A stretch of DNA of 64,000 nt from Saposhnikovia divaricata. Taxonomy: Eukaryota; Streptophyta; Magnoliopsida; Apiales; Apiaceae. This document shows positions 11,778 to 23,144 of this stretch, one piece after another. The stretch is from contig CM071596.1 in assembly GCA_036435485.1 (NCBI GenBank), positions 59,507,001 through 59,571,000 on the forward strand. Reading direction: 5' to 3'. A program made the translations under genes and the position numbers. Below the pieces are notes generated by a model, which was not told where the DNA came from, made no database searches, and saw only the letters and a list, made by a program, of their open reading frames with translations. The stretch's first letter is position 1, and each line of letters opens with the position of its first letter.

Positions 11778-14700
11778 ATGGCATCCAAGCCTTTTGTTGT
11801 TCAAGGATTATCGTTTGTTCCTAACAACTATGCAGCACCACTAAACACTGATAACGCACCAGAACCGTTTCATCTGATTCAGAACTTCCTAAGGGATTCT
11901 GAAATAGGTCAAGCTCTTGTTCAACCAACAAAACTCTCTGCCACACAGATCTCTAATTTCTGGCAAAACTCTGCTTATGATAATGGAGGAGAGAATGGGA
12001 CTCCATCCATTGTGTTTATTCATGAAGACCAAGAGTTTGTAATCACTCCGGAAACTGTTCGAGATACTATGGGTTTTGACACTCACACTTCATACACTGT
12101 TGCTGGTGAGAATGACTTGAAGGAGATGTTGTAGCAGCTAAGGTTTTCTGGCTCTTTGGACAAGCTTGGTAGTGTAAAAAGACCAGGGCTCAGGAAGGAA
12201 TGGAGTTTCTTCTTTGACTGTATCACAAGAGCTTTTGGAAAGAAAGTCACCAACTGGGATGCCATTCCCACTAACAGTCTTCAAATCGGGTATTCTCTTC
12301 TCAATGGAAGTAATTTCGATTTTGGTAGACTAGTTCTTATGAATCTAGGTGAAAAACTATCAGAGTCAGATACAACTGTCTATTTCTCACGTTTTTGTCA
12401 AACTTTATACTCTGCTTGTTTGCCTAATGTGGAAATTTCTGATGAAGATGTCATCTAACCCTTCCAAGTCCATAAGAGAATATTCTCTGACTTGACCAAA
12501 AAAAGATGCAAAGAAGGATCAAGTTCCAGAGTTTATATTTTCACTTTCCCTCAGAAATTTTCTCAATCAACCACAGGAACCACAAGCACAAGCACCTGGA
12601 CCTGCACTTGAACCTACATCAGAACCCACACCTGAACCTACCTCTAAACCTACATCTACATCCATTCCATCCACTGCTGCTACTACTTCACAAACTCAAC
12701 CTCAATCTTCACCTCAGCCTGAACAACAACCATCTATTATCCAACCCAAACCAAAACATGGAAGTAGCAGAAAACACACTGCAGCAAGTACCCAGCATGG
12801 ACAAGCTAAAGCTAAAAGGGCATCTGTTCAAGCTCAAAAGGAGTCTGTTAGGCCAAAAAGAGCTAGAAAGGGAAGAGCAAATAGACCTCCATCTCCATCT
12901 ACTTTAAATGATTTTACTTCAGATGAAGAGAAAGCAAAAGTGCCTCAAGTTAAAAGGAGGAGACTGATTATTGATGAGTCTGATGAAGAAATGAATGTAG
13001 AAGCTCCAGAGGATATCTCTAAGGAGACTCCTGCTGTTGAGACAGAGGTTATCTTAGAACCTACTGTAGCAGAACCTGAACTAAGAATTGATGAACCTGT
13101 ACCTGTTGAGGTTCAGATTGAAAGAGATGATAGAACTGAGTTACCTGCAATGGAAGAGTTTGATGAAAATTTCATGTCATTCTCTGTTGAAGTTGAAAAT
13201 CCTATTCCAACACCCATGGCTGCAAACTCTGCTGATATTGGTGTTGCTGATCAACCTACTGTGGTGCTAGAAGAAATAGAGGTTGCATCTCACACAGAGT
13301 TATTCTCTGATGCACATCAAGTCTCTGATGGTGAGGAAATAGATCAGCCTGACAAATTTCTCTCTTCAATGATTGTCATGGTAAACTCTGCTAATCAAGA
13401 AGAAGAAGTTGCTCAAGAAGAACCTGTTCCTGAACTTAATGAAGAAACTGCCTCAGTTGCAGATGCTGATGATTCTGAAAATGATCTTTCTGAAGAAGTG
13501 AGTGCAGAAGCTGGATCTGCTCAAAATGTTGAAGTTCAGACTGATGGATTGAAAACATGGAAGAAGACAGACTTTGTTGGACCTTCTGCAAGAGATATTG
13601 AAGATGATTATCTGGCAAAACAAACTGCAGAGTGGTACAAAGAAGACTGCATCTTTCCTACTGGAAGAGCAGCTACTTTTCTCAAGGATAATTCTAAGAA
13701 GATTTCAAATCCAGACATTCTGACATGCTTGCAAGGCACAGTGATTCAGGTTAAGGCCTTGAATCACAGATTTGATGAAAATCAGAAGTCAATTGTAGAT
13801 CTGAGAAATGAAGTGTAAATAGAGAGATGAGTCTACAGAGAGACAACAACAGGTTGTTTCAAACCTTCTCAAAGGCTCAGGAGACTCTTATTCAAAGATT
13901 GGGCAAAGTTGAAGAAAATCAGACTTTATTAGCTGACAAGATCGAATCCATTGCCAACTTTCTTGAGTTAATTACTTCAATCTTGATCCCTGATGATGTC
14001 AAAAAGGGGGAGAGAGTTGCTAGATCCAAGTGTAAGCAGCAGCCTCAAACTCTGTCAAAGAAAGATGATCTTGATGATGAAGGAACTAATTCAGAGAGGA
14101 GGCTGAGATCAAAGTCTGGTGTTAATCTGAAAGCTAGCAAGTCTACAAGATCAAGTACAGCAGTGAATACAAATTTACAGAGTACTTCAAGGCAAAAGGA
14201 TTTGTTATTCTCTGACAATCCACAAACTGATGAAGAGCTTGCTGCTAAGATTTTCTTGGAAGAGAATGTTGAGGGAGCTACCTTAGAAGATGTTCATGCT
14301 GAAGAATTACTTTTGCAAGAAGAACATTTGAAAGCTATGAAATCTGGAAAGGCCAAGAAAAGTGCTAAAGCCCCAAGGCCTGTTCTAAAAGGGATAGTGA
14401 TTAAAGAAAATCTTGCTGGTAGTCAAGAAGAAGAAGAAGGAAGATTGACAAGAAAATCATCACTTGATGCCAAGCTGAAGCTTAAAGGTATAATGGGTCA
14501 AGAAGACAAAGGGAAAAAGGTAGATACAACCTCTGTTGCTACACATGTTGTGAGTGAACCACTACATGTTCAAAATAATCCATTGCCTGCTCAAATGCAA
14601 AGATTTTTCTCCAAGCCTACAATTCCTGTTCAAGCTCAGAAGAAAGGAGTTGGTACTTTTCAGCATGACAGAGCTTGCTTAGGAAAGCCTCCTGGTAAGA

Positions 14701-15368
14701 ACACGTCTGGTTTGGGTTCTCACAAAGATGTCAGAATAAACAACAGTCCTAGAAATCCTTCATCACTTATTTCTCCTGGAGCTGGTATGATTCGAGAAAA
14801 TCTAGACAAACCGGAATCAGTTCAGCTGGTTCATCAGAAGAGTTTGGATGTATACTTTTTACTGTACTTCATGGAGGATGGAACAGTGTATAGGGTGAAT
14901 GAAGATGATATCAAGCTGAAGCTGTGTGAAGAACTTTAATATGTTCTGTACTTATTTAGGGTTATAAATCGAAGAACAGCACTTATTGTTGATTCTATAA
15001 GAGAACATATGAAGAAAGCCAAAGTACTTACTGGTTCAAAGATTACAGAAGAGTATGTTCCTAAGTACAGAGACTATCATGGAAATCTTGTTGAAATGAA
15101 GAGGAATAGTGCTCGACTAAAGACTGACTTGGGTATAACTGTGCTGGACTTCAATTCTTAATCTGAGAAAGCATATTTTATCAGGCTTGGAAACGAAATG
15201 AGGAAAAACAAAATTTATTCTCTGAGAGCTGCTATCTATCAAACTGGAGAAGATGATCCTAAGCCGAAAGAGATCAAAGAGATAATGCAGAGAGAGCTTG
15301 AGAATGCGGAAAGAAGACTGCTTATAGACTACCTTAGAACAACACCAGATGTTGAGGAGGTTAGGTAG
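11778..15368 (+). pseudogene. ORF3 (env-like extra gene) of S1
   Basis: A long gene after pol, about 1,190 codons if its breaks are ignored. The start is ATG 11778 (MASKPFVVQGL). The N-terminal third holds a conserved block (LRKEWSFFFD, then IGYSLL and FDFGRLVLM) that is also present in ORF3 of element B. A proline/threonine-rich stretch, acidic repeats, a coiled-coil-like part (SIVDLRNEV...KVEENQTLL) and a basic C-terminal part follow. Breaks are TAG 12132, TAA 12456, one extra A in the run at 12498-12504, TAA 13816 with one base missing close by, TAA 14937 and TAA 15159; the final stop is 15366-15368. Sireviruses often carry such an 'env-like' ORF. Its function is unknown and I see no clear membrane segment. 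Confidence 0.75.
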
Positions 15369-15510
15369 AAAAAGTCTGTAAGTAATTCTTATTTTCTGTA
15401 AATTTTGTTAAGTCAAGATTAAACTCTGCTTATTTGATAAACACTGTGTTTGTATAAAATTGTTTTGACATCATCAATTACTGTTAACTTGTGCATTTTT
15501 ATTAATGAAC

Positions 15511-15524
15511 AAGTTGGGGGAGAT
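15511..15524 (+). other. Polypurine tract of S1
   Basis: AAGTTGGGGGAGAT directly precedes the 3' LTR and is the expected plus-strand primer. Confidence 0.85.
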
Positions 15525-16069
15525 TGTTAAATATAATTGATGTGGTTAATATCAGTGTTTAAGTTTTACAGGGAAAAACAGAGTTTAACTTGAAACTGGA
15601 AGCAGTCAGAGTTTAGTTAAACTCTGACAGTTGGAAGCTCGACAGAGTCTGCTAAACGCTGACAAGAGGAAGCAGCTAAACTCTGTTGAAGAGAAGCGTT
15701 TGCTGGTCAGTAACAGAATTATTGAAGATAATTATGGAAGCGATATCTTTGAAGATTGGATAGCTGTCAAAGAAGTCGTGCTGACTAGAAAGACGTGTAG
15801 CAATCGTATTTGATATCAATTGTATAGCTAATTTATAGGAGTATCAATTATTGATTGTATAGCAGCTTTATATCTTATAAATACAGTTAGGTTAACCCTA
15901 GAAGGGTATCGTGTAACGCAATATCATTTCATTGTAACCTAAGCAGCTCTCTGTGATATTTTAGATCACTGAGAGAGGAGTTAATTCCGAAATAGTTTTT
16001 AAAGTCTTTTAAGAACTTATTGTTATTCGCTCATACTTAGTTGATTATAATTGTGTATTCGGCCTAACA
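15525..16069 (+). repeat. 3' LTR of S1
   Basis: 545 bp, identical in length to the 5' LTR. Eight single-base differences were counted by eye. It is followed by the target duplication ATTTA (16070-16074). A short open frame inside it is by chance. Confidence 0.97.
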
Positions 16070-16129
16070 ATTTAAAACAAGATGAAAGATGAAAGCTAGA
16101 TAGATTCTTGGGCATTAATAAATGTTTAC

Positions 16130-16216
16130 CTTGTCAAGTGGTTGGAAGCTTAATAATAAAGTAATGACTCCTTTTATTTTCTCAATCCAGTCCATCTGAT
16201 CCAGTGCACTCTCAGC
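16130..16216 (-). CDS. AGD-like exon 2 of 3 (end of PH domain)
   Basis: The exon is exactly 29 codons, with acceptor TTTGGCAG and donor AAG/GTAAAC, in phase 0 on both sides. AESALDQMDWIEKIKGV is the conserved last helix of the AGD PH domain. The intron to exon 1 is 602 bp and holds a hAT-like relic. The intron to exon 3 holds S1. Confidence 0.85.
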
Positions 16217-16363
16217 CTGCCAAATGGTAGAGTTAAACGGTTGATGGTTACAACTAATAAAATTCACGATTTTTGTCATCATCTGAAAAGTACAAGTGCA
16301 AAAAACAATAAGAATAAAATTTTTGTTATAAGCAAAGCCATATATGTTCTAATTCAAGCTGAG

Positions 16364-16794
16364 CATGTGCGACATGTTCGATCGCACAGGGCACTTCATT
16401 TTACTAGGACACATTTTTTTTTGGTAGGTGTATATATGTAACTATATTTTATTTGAAAAAAAAAAAGTTAAGTTTAATTTTAAAGGTTAAAAAACTTTGT
16501 AAATGAGAAAAAAGTTGAAAATGGTGTCGTCAAAATAATTAAAAAATTATTATATTGAGCAAAATAAGAAAATATTATACTTACACACAATTTTGCTTTC
16601 AAATTTCAACTAATACTAATTATTTTTATTGTTAACCGTGTAGACTATAAATATCATTAAAGTTATTAAATGTTTTTTTACAAATTTTAGTTAATGTTTA
16701 ATATTTTATGTAGTTGTTAAAAACTTTTTATTAGTATTAGGGCACTTTTTTTTTTGTTTTGCACAGGGCATCCAAAATCTCAGGACCGGCTCTG
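16364..16794. mobile_element. hAT-like non-autonomous relic in AGD intron
   Basis: The right end reads, on the minus strand, CAGAGCCGGTCCTGAGATTT, then a GCCCTGTGCAAAAC block, which resembles a widespread plant hAT-type terminus. The left side has CATGTGCGACATG and CGCACAGGGCAC. Eight-base flanks AAGCTGAG (16356-16363) and AAGCTGAA (16795-16802) match at 7 of 8. The left terminus lacks the expected terminal repeat, so the exact left edge is uncertain. Confidence 0.5.
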
Positions 16795-16818
16795 AAGCTG
16801 AATGAAGTAAATCTCTAC

Positions 16819-17039
16819 CTGCAAAGTGTAGTTTTTCGTAGGTGATATAATCCTGAAGCAGAACCTTAAATCTGATTGTTCTGCATCAACCTTTATTGTT
16901 GATGTCATCAAGTTCACAGTGTGACGTGCAACAGCCTTTTCTTCATGCACACCACCGTGATAATGAGAAGACAGCCACCTACTTAGCAGCCCAGAACCAG
17001 GTTCGTGTGTATTTCTTTGTGCAGATGAGGCCCAGGTAT
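16819..17039 (-). CDS. AGD-like exon 1 of 3 (PH region)
   Basis: The exon is 221 bp and encodes 73 codons plus two leading bases. It is bounded by acceptor TATTCAG (just above 17039) and donor CAG/GTAGAG (just below 16819). The residues include SSHYHGGVHEE and FCFRIISPTKNYTLQ, the core of the AGD PH domain. No stop or frameshift is present. The preceding exon was not found to the right. Confidence 0.85.
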
Positions 17040-17215
17040 CTGAATAGTAGGTATGCTCAAAGATTCAATGTGGATAAAAGACATAACAAAAGAGAGAAAG
17101 AAATCTAGCTAACGAATAGCCTGGTATTTTAGATTATAATGGCTAATTTCTTAAATTGAAGTTATTTCTTATAACTTACATACATCCTCCTCTGTTGTAT
17201 TAAATCACAATTGAT

Positions 17216-17260
17216 AATTTTTTTTTACATTAATGATCATTAATGTAAAAAAAAAATTAT
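17216..17260. repeat. Near-perfect palindrome
   Basis: AA-T9-ACATTAATGA is mirrored by TCATTAATGT-A10-TT, a foldback of about 45 bp with no loop. It lies beyond the last visible AGD exon and could be a miniature foldback element. Confidence 0.75.
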
Positions 17261-17813
17261 AAATAGATCCCTCGTAATACATTAAAAAGGGGGTGTGTTA
17301 TTTTTCCTCTTTAATTAATACTGCTTTAGTTATTAGCAAGTGTTAAATTTGATATTTATACATACAGTTTCTTTAAGTTTCTTTATGCATGTAGTTAATT
17401 AAAATTACATTCTCTTTAACAATTCTTTTACTACGCCTTTATAAGTTGGTTTTTATGTATTGTTATCAGTACTATTTATTAGAGTTCATTCAAGTTTTAT
17501 GCATGTAGTTAATTAAAATTACATTCTCTTTAACAATTCTTTTACTACGCCTTTATAAGTTGGTTTTTATGTGTTGTTATCAGTACTATTTATTAGAGTT
17601 CATTCAAGTCTAGTTCTTATATTTATGTGTTCTGTTAATGTTGTAATATTAATTGTCAAACACATGCAGCTTTTGTGATTAACTATTCATTATTTAATAT
17701 AATCATGTTCTTTTATGCATAGCTAATTGTCTCATAATTAACTGATTTTATATTATTGCCTTTTATATGCATCTGAAATTAATTTGTATCATCTTATATG
17801 TTCGCAATTACGA
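17261..17813. other. Non-coding stretch with a 114-bp tandem duplication
   Basis: No gene is seen. Two copies of a 114-bp unit lie at 17382-17495 and 17496-17609, almost identical. The remainder is AT-rich, and its last part may be the degenerate 5' leader of element D, but no LTR or primer site is recognisable. Confidence 0.7.
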
Positions 17814-18891
17814 ATGTCGAATCTTATCAAGCTCGAGTTTAACGCTCTTGATATCACCGGTAATAACTATTTGACATGGATTCTTGATGCTGAAATTCAT
17901 CTTAATGCTATGGGTCTTGAAGACACAATAAAAGAAGAAAATGTCAAATCTGAACAAGAAAAGGCAAAAGCCATGATATTCCTTCGTCACCATCTCCATG
18001 AAGGTTTAAAAACTGAATATTTGACTGTTAAGGATCCATCAACTCTATGGAAGGATCTAAAAGATAGATATCAGAAAACAGTGATACTTCCTAAGGCTCG
18101 GTATAATTGGTTGCATTTGCAAGATTTTAAAAGTGTAAGCGAGTATAGTTCTGCAATGTTTAAGATTACTTCTCAACCGAAATTATGCGGTGAAAATATA
18201 TCTGATAAAGATATGTTGGAAAAAACTTATTCCACTTTCCATGCCAATAATATGCTCCTGCAGCAGCAATATTGTGAAATATGATTTAAAAAAATACTCT
18301 GAACTTATTTCATGCCTACTCCTTGCTGAACAGAATAATGAGCTCTTGATAAAAAAAACCATCAAACACGTCCAACTGGCTCAACACCATTCCCTGAAGC
18401 GAATTTTGTGACTAGTAATGATTATGGGCAAAATAAGCAGTTTTGACGAGGGCATAGGCGTGGTTTTGGACGTGGTCGTGGATATACCTATGGACATGAT
18501 TTTGGACCTGATCGAGGTAAGAATCACAAAAATTTCTCAAACTTTAAAAAGAAGCCTCACCACCAGAAGTGGATAAAAAAATGAAGAGAAGCCTAGGGAA
18601 ATTACAATGGTTAAAAGAGTTGAAAGCACTTGCCACCATTGTGGAATGAAAGGTCATTGGAGTCGTACCTGTCGTACCTCTAAACATCTTGTTGAACTTT
18701 ATCAGGCATCTTTGAAAAATGTTGAAACTAATTTTACCGAGTAAAATGATCCTTTGGGTATTGCGCATCTTGAAACACACCTTGGAAGTGGTGGTCAAGC
18801 TGATCCTTCGGACCTTACTCATTTGGAAGTAGGTGACTTCTTTGAGGATGGGAATTTGGTGATGAACAAATCTGGTGGTGGCTATAACTAA
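17814..18891 (+). pseudogene. gag of D
   Basis: The start is ATG 17814 (MSNLIKLEFNALDITGNNYL), a copia gag of the UBN2 class, with EIHLNAMGLEDTI, AMIFLRHHLHEGLKTEYLTV and LQDFKSVSEYSSA. One extra A in the run near 18286 shifts the frame before KKYSELISCLLLAEQNNELL. An RG-rich part (near 18450-18500) and a zinc knuckle CHHCGMKGHWSRTC (near 18625) follow in changed frames. Stops at 18282 and later make it non-functional. Confidence 0.85.
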
Positions 18892-19051
18892 GCCATTTAT
18901 TTACTATTTTACTCAATAAGATTTTAAATATTTTTGTTTAACTTTAATAATTGTCATTACTATTGCATAATATGTAATGTTCTTTAATAAATAAAATGTT
19001 TACGGTATTATATTTCTATTATTTATTTATTTATTTTTCCTTGCGAAGAAA
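18892..19051 (+). other. AT-rich gap between gag and protease of D
   Basis: About 160 bp without coding content separate the gag end from MASSLSSCVTKDEESLCLAD. It could be an intron-like or degenerate linker. No clear donor and acceptor pair can be fixed. Confidence 0.4.
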
Positions 19052-22000
19052 TATGGCCAGTAGTCTCTCATCATGTGTTACAAAAGATGAGGAATCACTT
19101 TGTTTGGCGGATAGTGCAACTACCCATAAAATTCTTAAAAACCAAAAATATTTTTTGCATCTCACACTGGCTAAAGCTAATGTGAATACAATATCTGGTG
19201 CATCAGATCTTATTGAAGGCGATGGAAGAGCAAATATAGTGTTGTCAAATGGCACATAATTTATCATTGATGATGCAATGTTTTTCACCGGATCAAAAAG
19301 AAACCTGTTGAGTTTTAAAGATATACGTCGAAATGCTTATCATATCGAGACGGGAAATGAAAATGACAAAGAATATTTATATGTTACATCAATTGTGTCT
19401 GGGAGAAGGCAAATAATGGAAAAGCTCACATCATATAAATCTGGATTATATTATACCTTCATAAATCCAATTGAGTCATATTTTGTTGGAAACCAAAAAT
19501 TAGTTGACCCTACAAATTTTATCATATGGCATGATCGTTTAGGCCATTCGGGTTCAACAATGATACAAAGAATTATAGAAGATTCAAATGGACATCTTCT
19601 AAAGAACAAAATTATTCCATTATCCAAAGATTTTTCATGTGCTGCTTGTTTTCAAGGAAAATTGATAACATGACCATCTCCTGTAAAAGTTGAAATCGAA
19701 TGTCCAAAGTTTTTGGAACATATACAAGGAGATATATGTGGACCTATTAGCCCATCAAGTGGGCCATTTCAGTACTTCATGGTACTTATTGATGCATCGA
19801 CACGTTGGTCGCATGATTGTTTGTTATCCAGTCGTAATGTTGCATTTACAAGACTCCTTGCTCAAATAATTCGATTAAGGGCACAATTTCCGATCATATA
19901 ATTAAGAAAATTAGAATGGATAATGCAGGAGAATTTACATCTCAATCTTTTAAAGATTATTGCATGTCGATTGGGATTACAATAGAACATCATGTTGCTC
20001 ACACACACACTCAAAATGGTCTAGCTGAATCTCTAATTAAGAGGCTAAAATTGATTGCTAGGCCTTTACTTATGAAGACGAATTTACCGAATTCTGCTTG
20101 GGGCCATGCAATTTTACATGCTGTATCACCCATTCGTTTAAGACCGACTGCCTATCATAAATATTCCCCATTGCAGCTTGTACATGGTCAAAAACCAAAT
20201 ATTTATCATTTAAAAATTTTTGGGTGTGTAGTTTATATTCCGATATCTCCTCCCCAATGAACAAAAATGGGACCCCAAAGAAGATTAGGGATATACGTTG
20301 GGTTTGACTCTCCCTCAATTATAAAATATTTGGAGCCAATGATTGGTGATTTATTTAAGGCAAGATTTACCGACTGTCGGTTTGATGAGATATTTTTTCC
20401 TGCATTAGGGGGAGATAAGTCAAAATTTAAAAAGGAAGAAAGACGGGAAGTTTTGCGGAATGCAGCATCTATGTCTCATTATGATCCTCGCACAAATCAG
20501 TGTGAACTTGAAGTTCAAAAGATTATCCACCTACAAGAGGTTGCAAATACATTGCCTGATTCATTTACTGATGTCAAAATAGTGACGAAGTCATTTGTAC
20601 CAGCCATGATTGTTCCTTGTAAAATAAAAGTTCCTGATGAAGAAAATAAAATCATGCTAGCAAATGTGTCTAAAGCACGCTAGAAGCGTGGTAGACCTAT
20701 TGGATCTAAGGATAAAAATCCAAGAAAATCAAGGAAATTTGATAAGCATGTTGATACATCAAATGACATCATTTCAAAAGAAATAGATTTGATCAATGAA
20801 GAGACGTCTTCAAAAGATGATCAAACACCTGAAATTGAGAACAATGAAGAGATCTCAATAAATTATATCATTTCAGGAAAAAGTGGAATAGAAAAGAAAT
20901 TGTCATGGATGAAATATTTGTATATGCAGCTACACTCTACATTTCTGAAGAAATCGAGGATCATGAACCTAGATCGATCTTTGAATGTAAAAGAAGAAAT
21001 GATTGGCCAAAATGGAAAGATGCTATTGAGGCAGAATTGAAATCACTTGAAAAGTGCCAAGTTTTTGGACCTATTGTCCAAACACCTGCAGGTGTGAAAG
21101 GCGTTGGTTATAGATGGGTGTTTGTGCATAAAAGAAATGAGAAAAAAGAAGTTGTGAGATATAAGGCGCGCCTTGTTGCGAAAGGTTTTTCATAAAGACT
21201 GGGAATTTATTATGAAGAGACTTATTCATCGGTAATGGATGCAACAACATTTAGATTTTTACTCAGTCTATCAATTTTAGAAGGACTTCGAATGAATTTA
21301 ATGGATGTTGTGACTGCCTACTTATATGGGTCACTTGATATTGATATTTACCTGAAAATCCCTGAAGGATTAAAAATGCCTAATGCATGTTGTTCACAAC
21401 CTCGAGAAGTGTACTCTATTAAATTACAAAGATCTTTGTACGGGTTGAAACAATCTGGTCGGATGTGGTATAATCGCCTTAGTGAATATCTTTTAATAGA
21501 AGGGTATGTTAACAATGCGATATGTCCATGTGTCTTTATTAAAAGGACAAAAAGGGGATTTTCTATCATCGCGATTTATGTTGACGATTTAAACATCATC
21601 GGGACTCCTATTGAACTTGATGAAACAATTGAATATCTAAAGAAGGAATTTGAAATGAAAGATTTGGGTGAAACAAAACTTTGCCTTGGTCTTCAAGTTG
21701 AACATTTATCAAAAGGTATCTTTGTTCATCAAGCGTCATATACGGAAAAAATCTTGAAGCGTTTCATCATGGATAAATCATATCCAATGAGTACGCCTAT
21801 GGTTGTTCGTTCACTTGAAAAGAAAAAGGATCCATTTCGTCCTAAAGAAGAAGGTGAAGAACTTCTTGGTCCTGAAGTACCATATCTCAGTGTCATTGGT
21901 GCACTAATGTATCTTTCTAATTGTACACGTCCTGATATTGCATTTTTAGTTAATTTGTTGGCAAGGCATAGTTCTGCTCCAAATCGAAGACATTGGACCG

Positions 22001-22521
22001 GTGTGAAACAAGTTTTAAAATATCTTCGAGGAACAATGGAAATGGGTTTATTTTATTCTAAAGAATCAAAAGCAAAATTAATTGGATACGTTGATGCTGG
22101 ATATCGATCTGATCCGCACAAAGGAAGATCTCAAACAGGTTACGTATTTACATATGGTGGTAAGGCAATATCTTGGCGCTCTACAAAACAGACTCTAGCA
22201 GCAACTTCTTCAAAACCATGCTAAGTTATTGGCCCTTCATGAAGCAAGTCGAGAATGTGTATGGCTAAAGGAAGTCCAACTGTCTTGTATGAAGATAATG
22301 AAGCTTGTATCACGCTAACTAGAGAAGGTTACATCAAAGGAGATAGGACAAAACATATTAACCCAAAGTTCTTCTTTACTCATGAGCTTCAATAAAGAAG
22401 AGAGATTGATGTTTGTCGAATTCATTCGTGTGAAAATCCAGCAGATATATTCACAAAAGCGCTTTCCAGAACTCGCTTCGAAAAATTAGTACACAAGATT
22501 GGGATGCACAGATTTCTGTAA
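19052..22521 (+). pseudogene. pol of D: protease to RNase H
   Basis: The protease has CLADSATTHKIL, with Asp-Ser-Ala in place of Asp-Ser-Gly as in a known copia subgroup. Pre-integrase has IWHDRLGHSG and CAACFQGK. The integrase has GDICGPISP, MDNAGEF and a degraded NGLAESLIKR. The reverse transcriptase has GYRWVFVHKRNEK, DVVTAYLYGSLD, YGLKQSGRMWY and YVDDLNIIG. The RNase H has GYVFTYGGKAISW, YEDNEAC and NPADIFTKAL. In-frame stops lie at 19257, 19671, 19899, 20258, 20681 and 21193, and frames change near 19905, 20890 and 22205, with a small deletion in RNase H near 22270. The last stop is 22519-22521. Confidence 0.9.
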
Positions 22522-23046
22522 GAAACCAGATTTTTGGTAGAATTAAAATTTTTTATTATGTAATAAAGTATGAATGAATAATGGTTACGACTACAATGTA
22601 TCAGTGGTTTAACGAATGAATATTTAACGGATTTGGATTCAAGTGTTTATATGCCATGAGCAATGCAATTGGTTGACAACTTAGATTAGAATAATCTATC
22701 TCCTAGAAAGTAAGATAGGGTATTTCAAAAAGGAAGGAAATATTGTCATGTCATCCAAATCGATATCTGGTAGCTCATGTCATCCAAATCTATCTCCTAG
22801 AAAGTAAGATAGGGTATTTCAAAAAGGAACGCCAGAAAGAGAACGAGGATATTTTTCTAAGTACAAGTAATAAAAAGAGAATAAGCAATGAATAGTATTT
22901 TTGGTGGAAATTGGAATATTATCAGACGACACTATATAGAAGTATTCAGAATGGATTTCTGAGTTCGTATTGATGATCAGTAGGCAAAATAAGTGTATGT
23001 AAACAATATCAGATTCAGAAAAATAGCACTTTTATTTTCACCGAGA
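22522..23046 (+). other. 3' untranslated region of D, left part
   Basis: Non-coding. A direct repeat of about 41 bp with AGAAAGTAAGATAGGGTATT occurs twice, near 22694 and near 22791. The stretch stops at CGAGA (23042-23046), the left target duplication of G, and resumes at 27947. Confidence 0.65.
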
Positions 23047-23136
23047 TTTCCCTGGACACTGAAGGATTTAAGGATTTATTAAAAAGATTTAAGGAATTTA
23101 TATTCAAGGATTATAAAGGAGGATTGAGAATGGTAG

Positions 23137-23144
23137 TATAAATA
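23137..23144 (+). promoter_or_regulatory. TATA box of LTR G
   Basis: TATAAATA lies about 90 bp into the LTR, in plus orientation. Confidence 0.45.

Larger units (their letters stand above)
4162..16069 (+). mobile_element. S1: complete Sirevirus-like copia retrotransposon (11.9 kb)
   Basis: Two 545-bp LTRs flank gag, pol and a long extra 3' gene, with a tRNA-iMet primer site after the 5' LTR and a polypurine tract before the 3' LTR. Five-base target duplications ATTTA (4157-4161 and 16070-16074) match exactly. I count 8 differences between the LTRs (about 1.5%), so the insertion is recent. The large gag with several zinc knuckles, the pol domain order PR-INT-RT-RH and the 3' extra ORF fit the Sirevirus/Maximus lineage. 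Stops and frameshifts in gag, pol and the extra ORF make it non-autonomous now. It lies in an AGD intron, opposite in sense to that gene. Confidence 0.95.
3990..17039 (-). pseudogene. AGD3/VAN3-like ARF-GAP gene fragment, broken by insertions
   Basis: Three exons on the minus strand (17039-16819, 16216-16130, 4133-3990) join in phase with GT...AG introns and encode the PH-domain region and following linker of a plant ACAP-type ARF GTPase-activating protein. These proteins regulate ARF GTPases in vesicle traffic and vein patterning. Diagnostic stretches are GSGLLSRWLSSHYHGGVHEE, ARHTVNLMTSTIKVDAEQSD, FCFRIISPTKNYTLQ and AESALDQMDWIEKIKGV, which I recognise from AGD1-4. The upstream BAR part and the downstream ARF-GAP and ankyrin parts are not in the window. 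The last exon is cut at 3990 by an LTR, so this copy should not make a full protein. Element S1 fills the second intron. Confidence 0.85.

Noticed and set aside
12506..12907. 133-codon frame rich in His and Leu.
   Set aside because: It is the shifted reading of the Pro/Thr/Gln-rich part of ORF3, whose true frame is open over the same bases.
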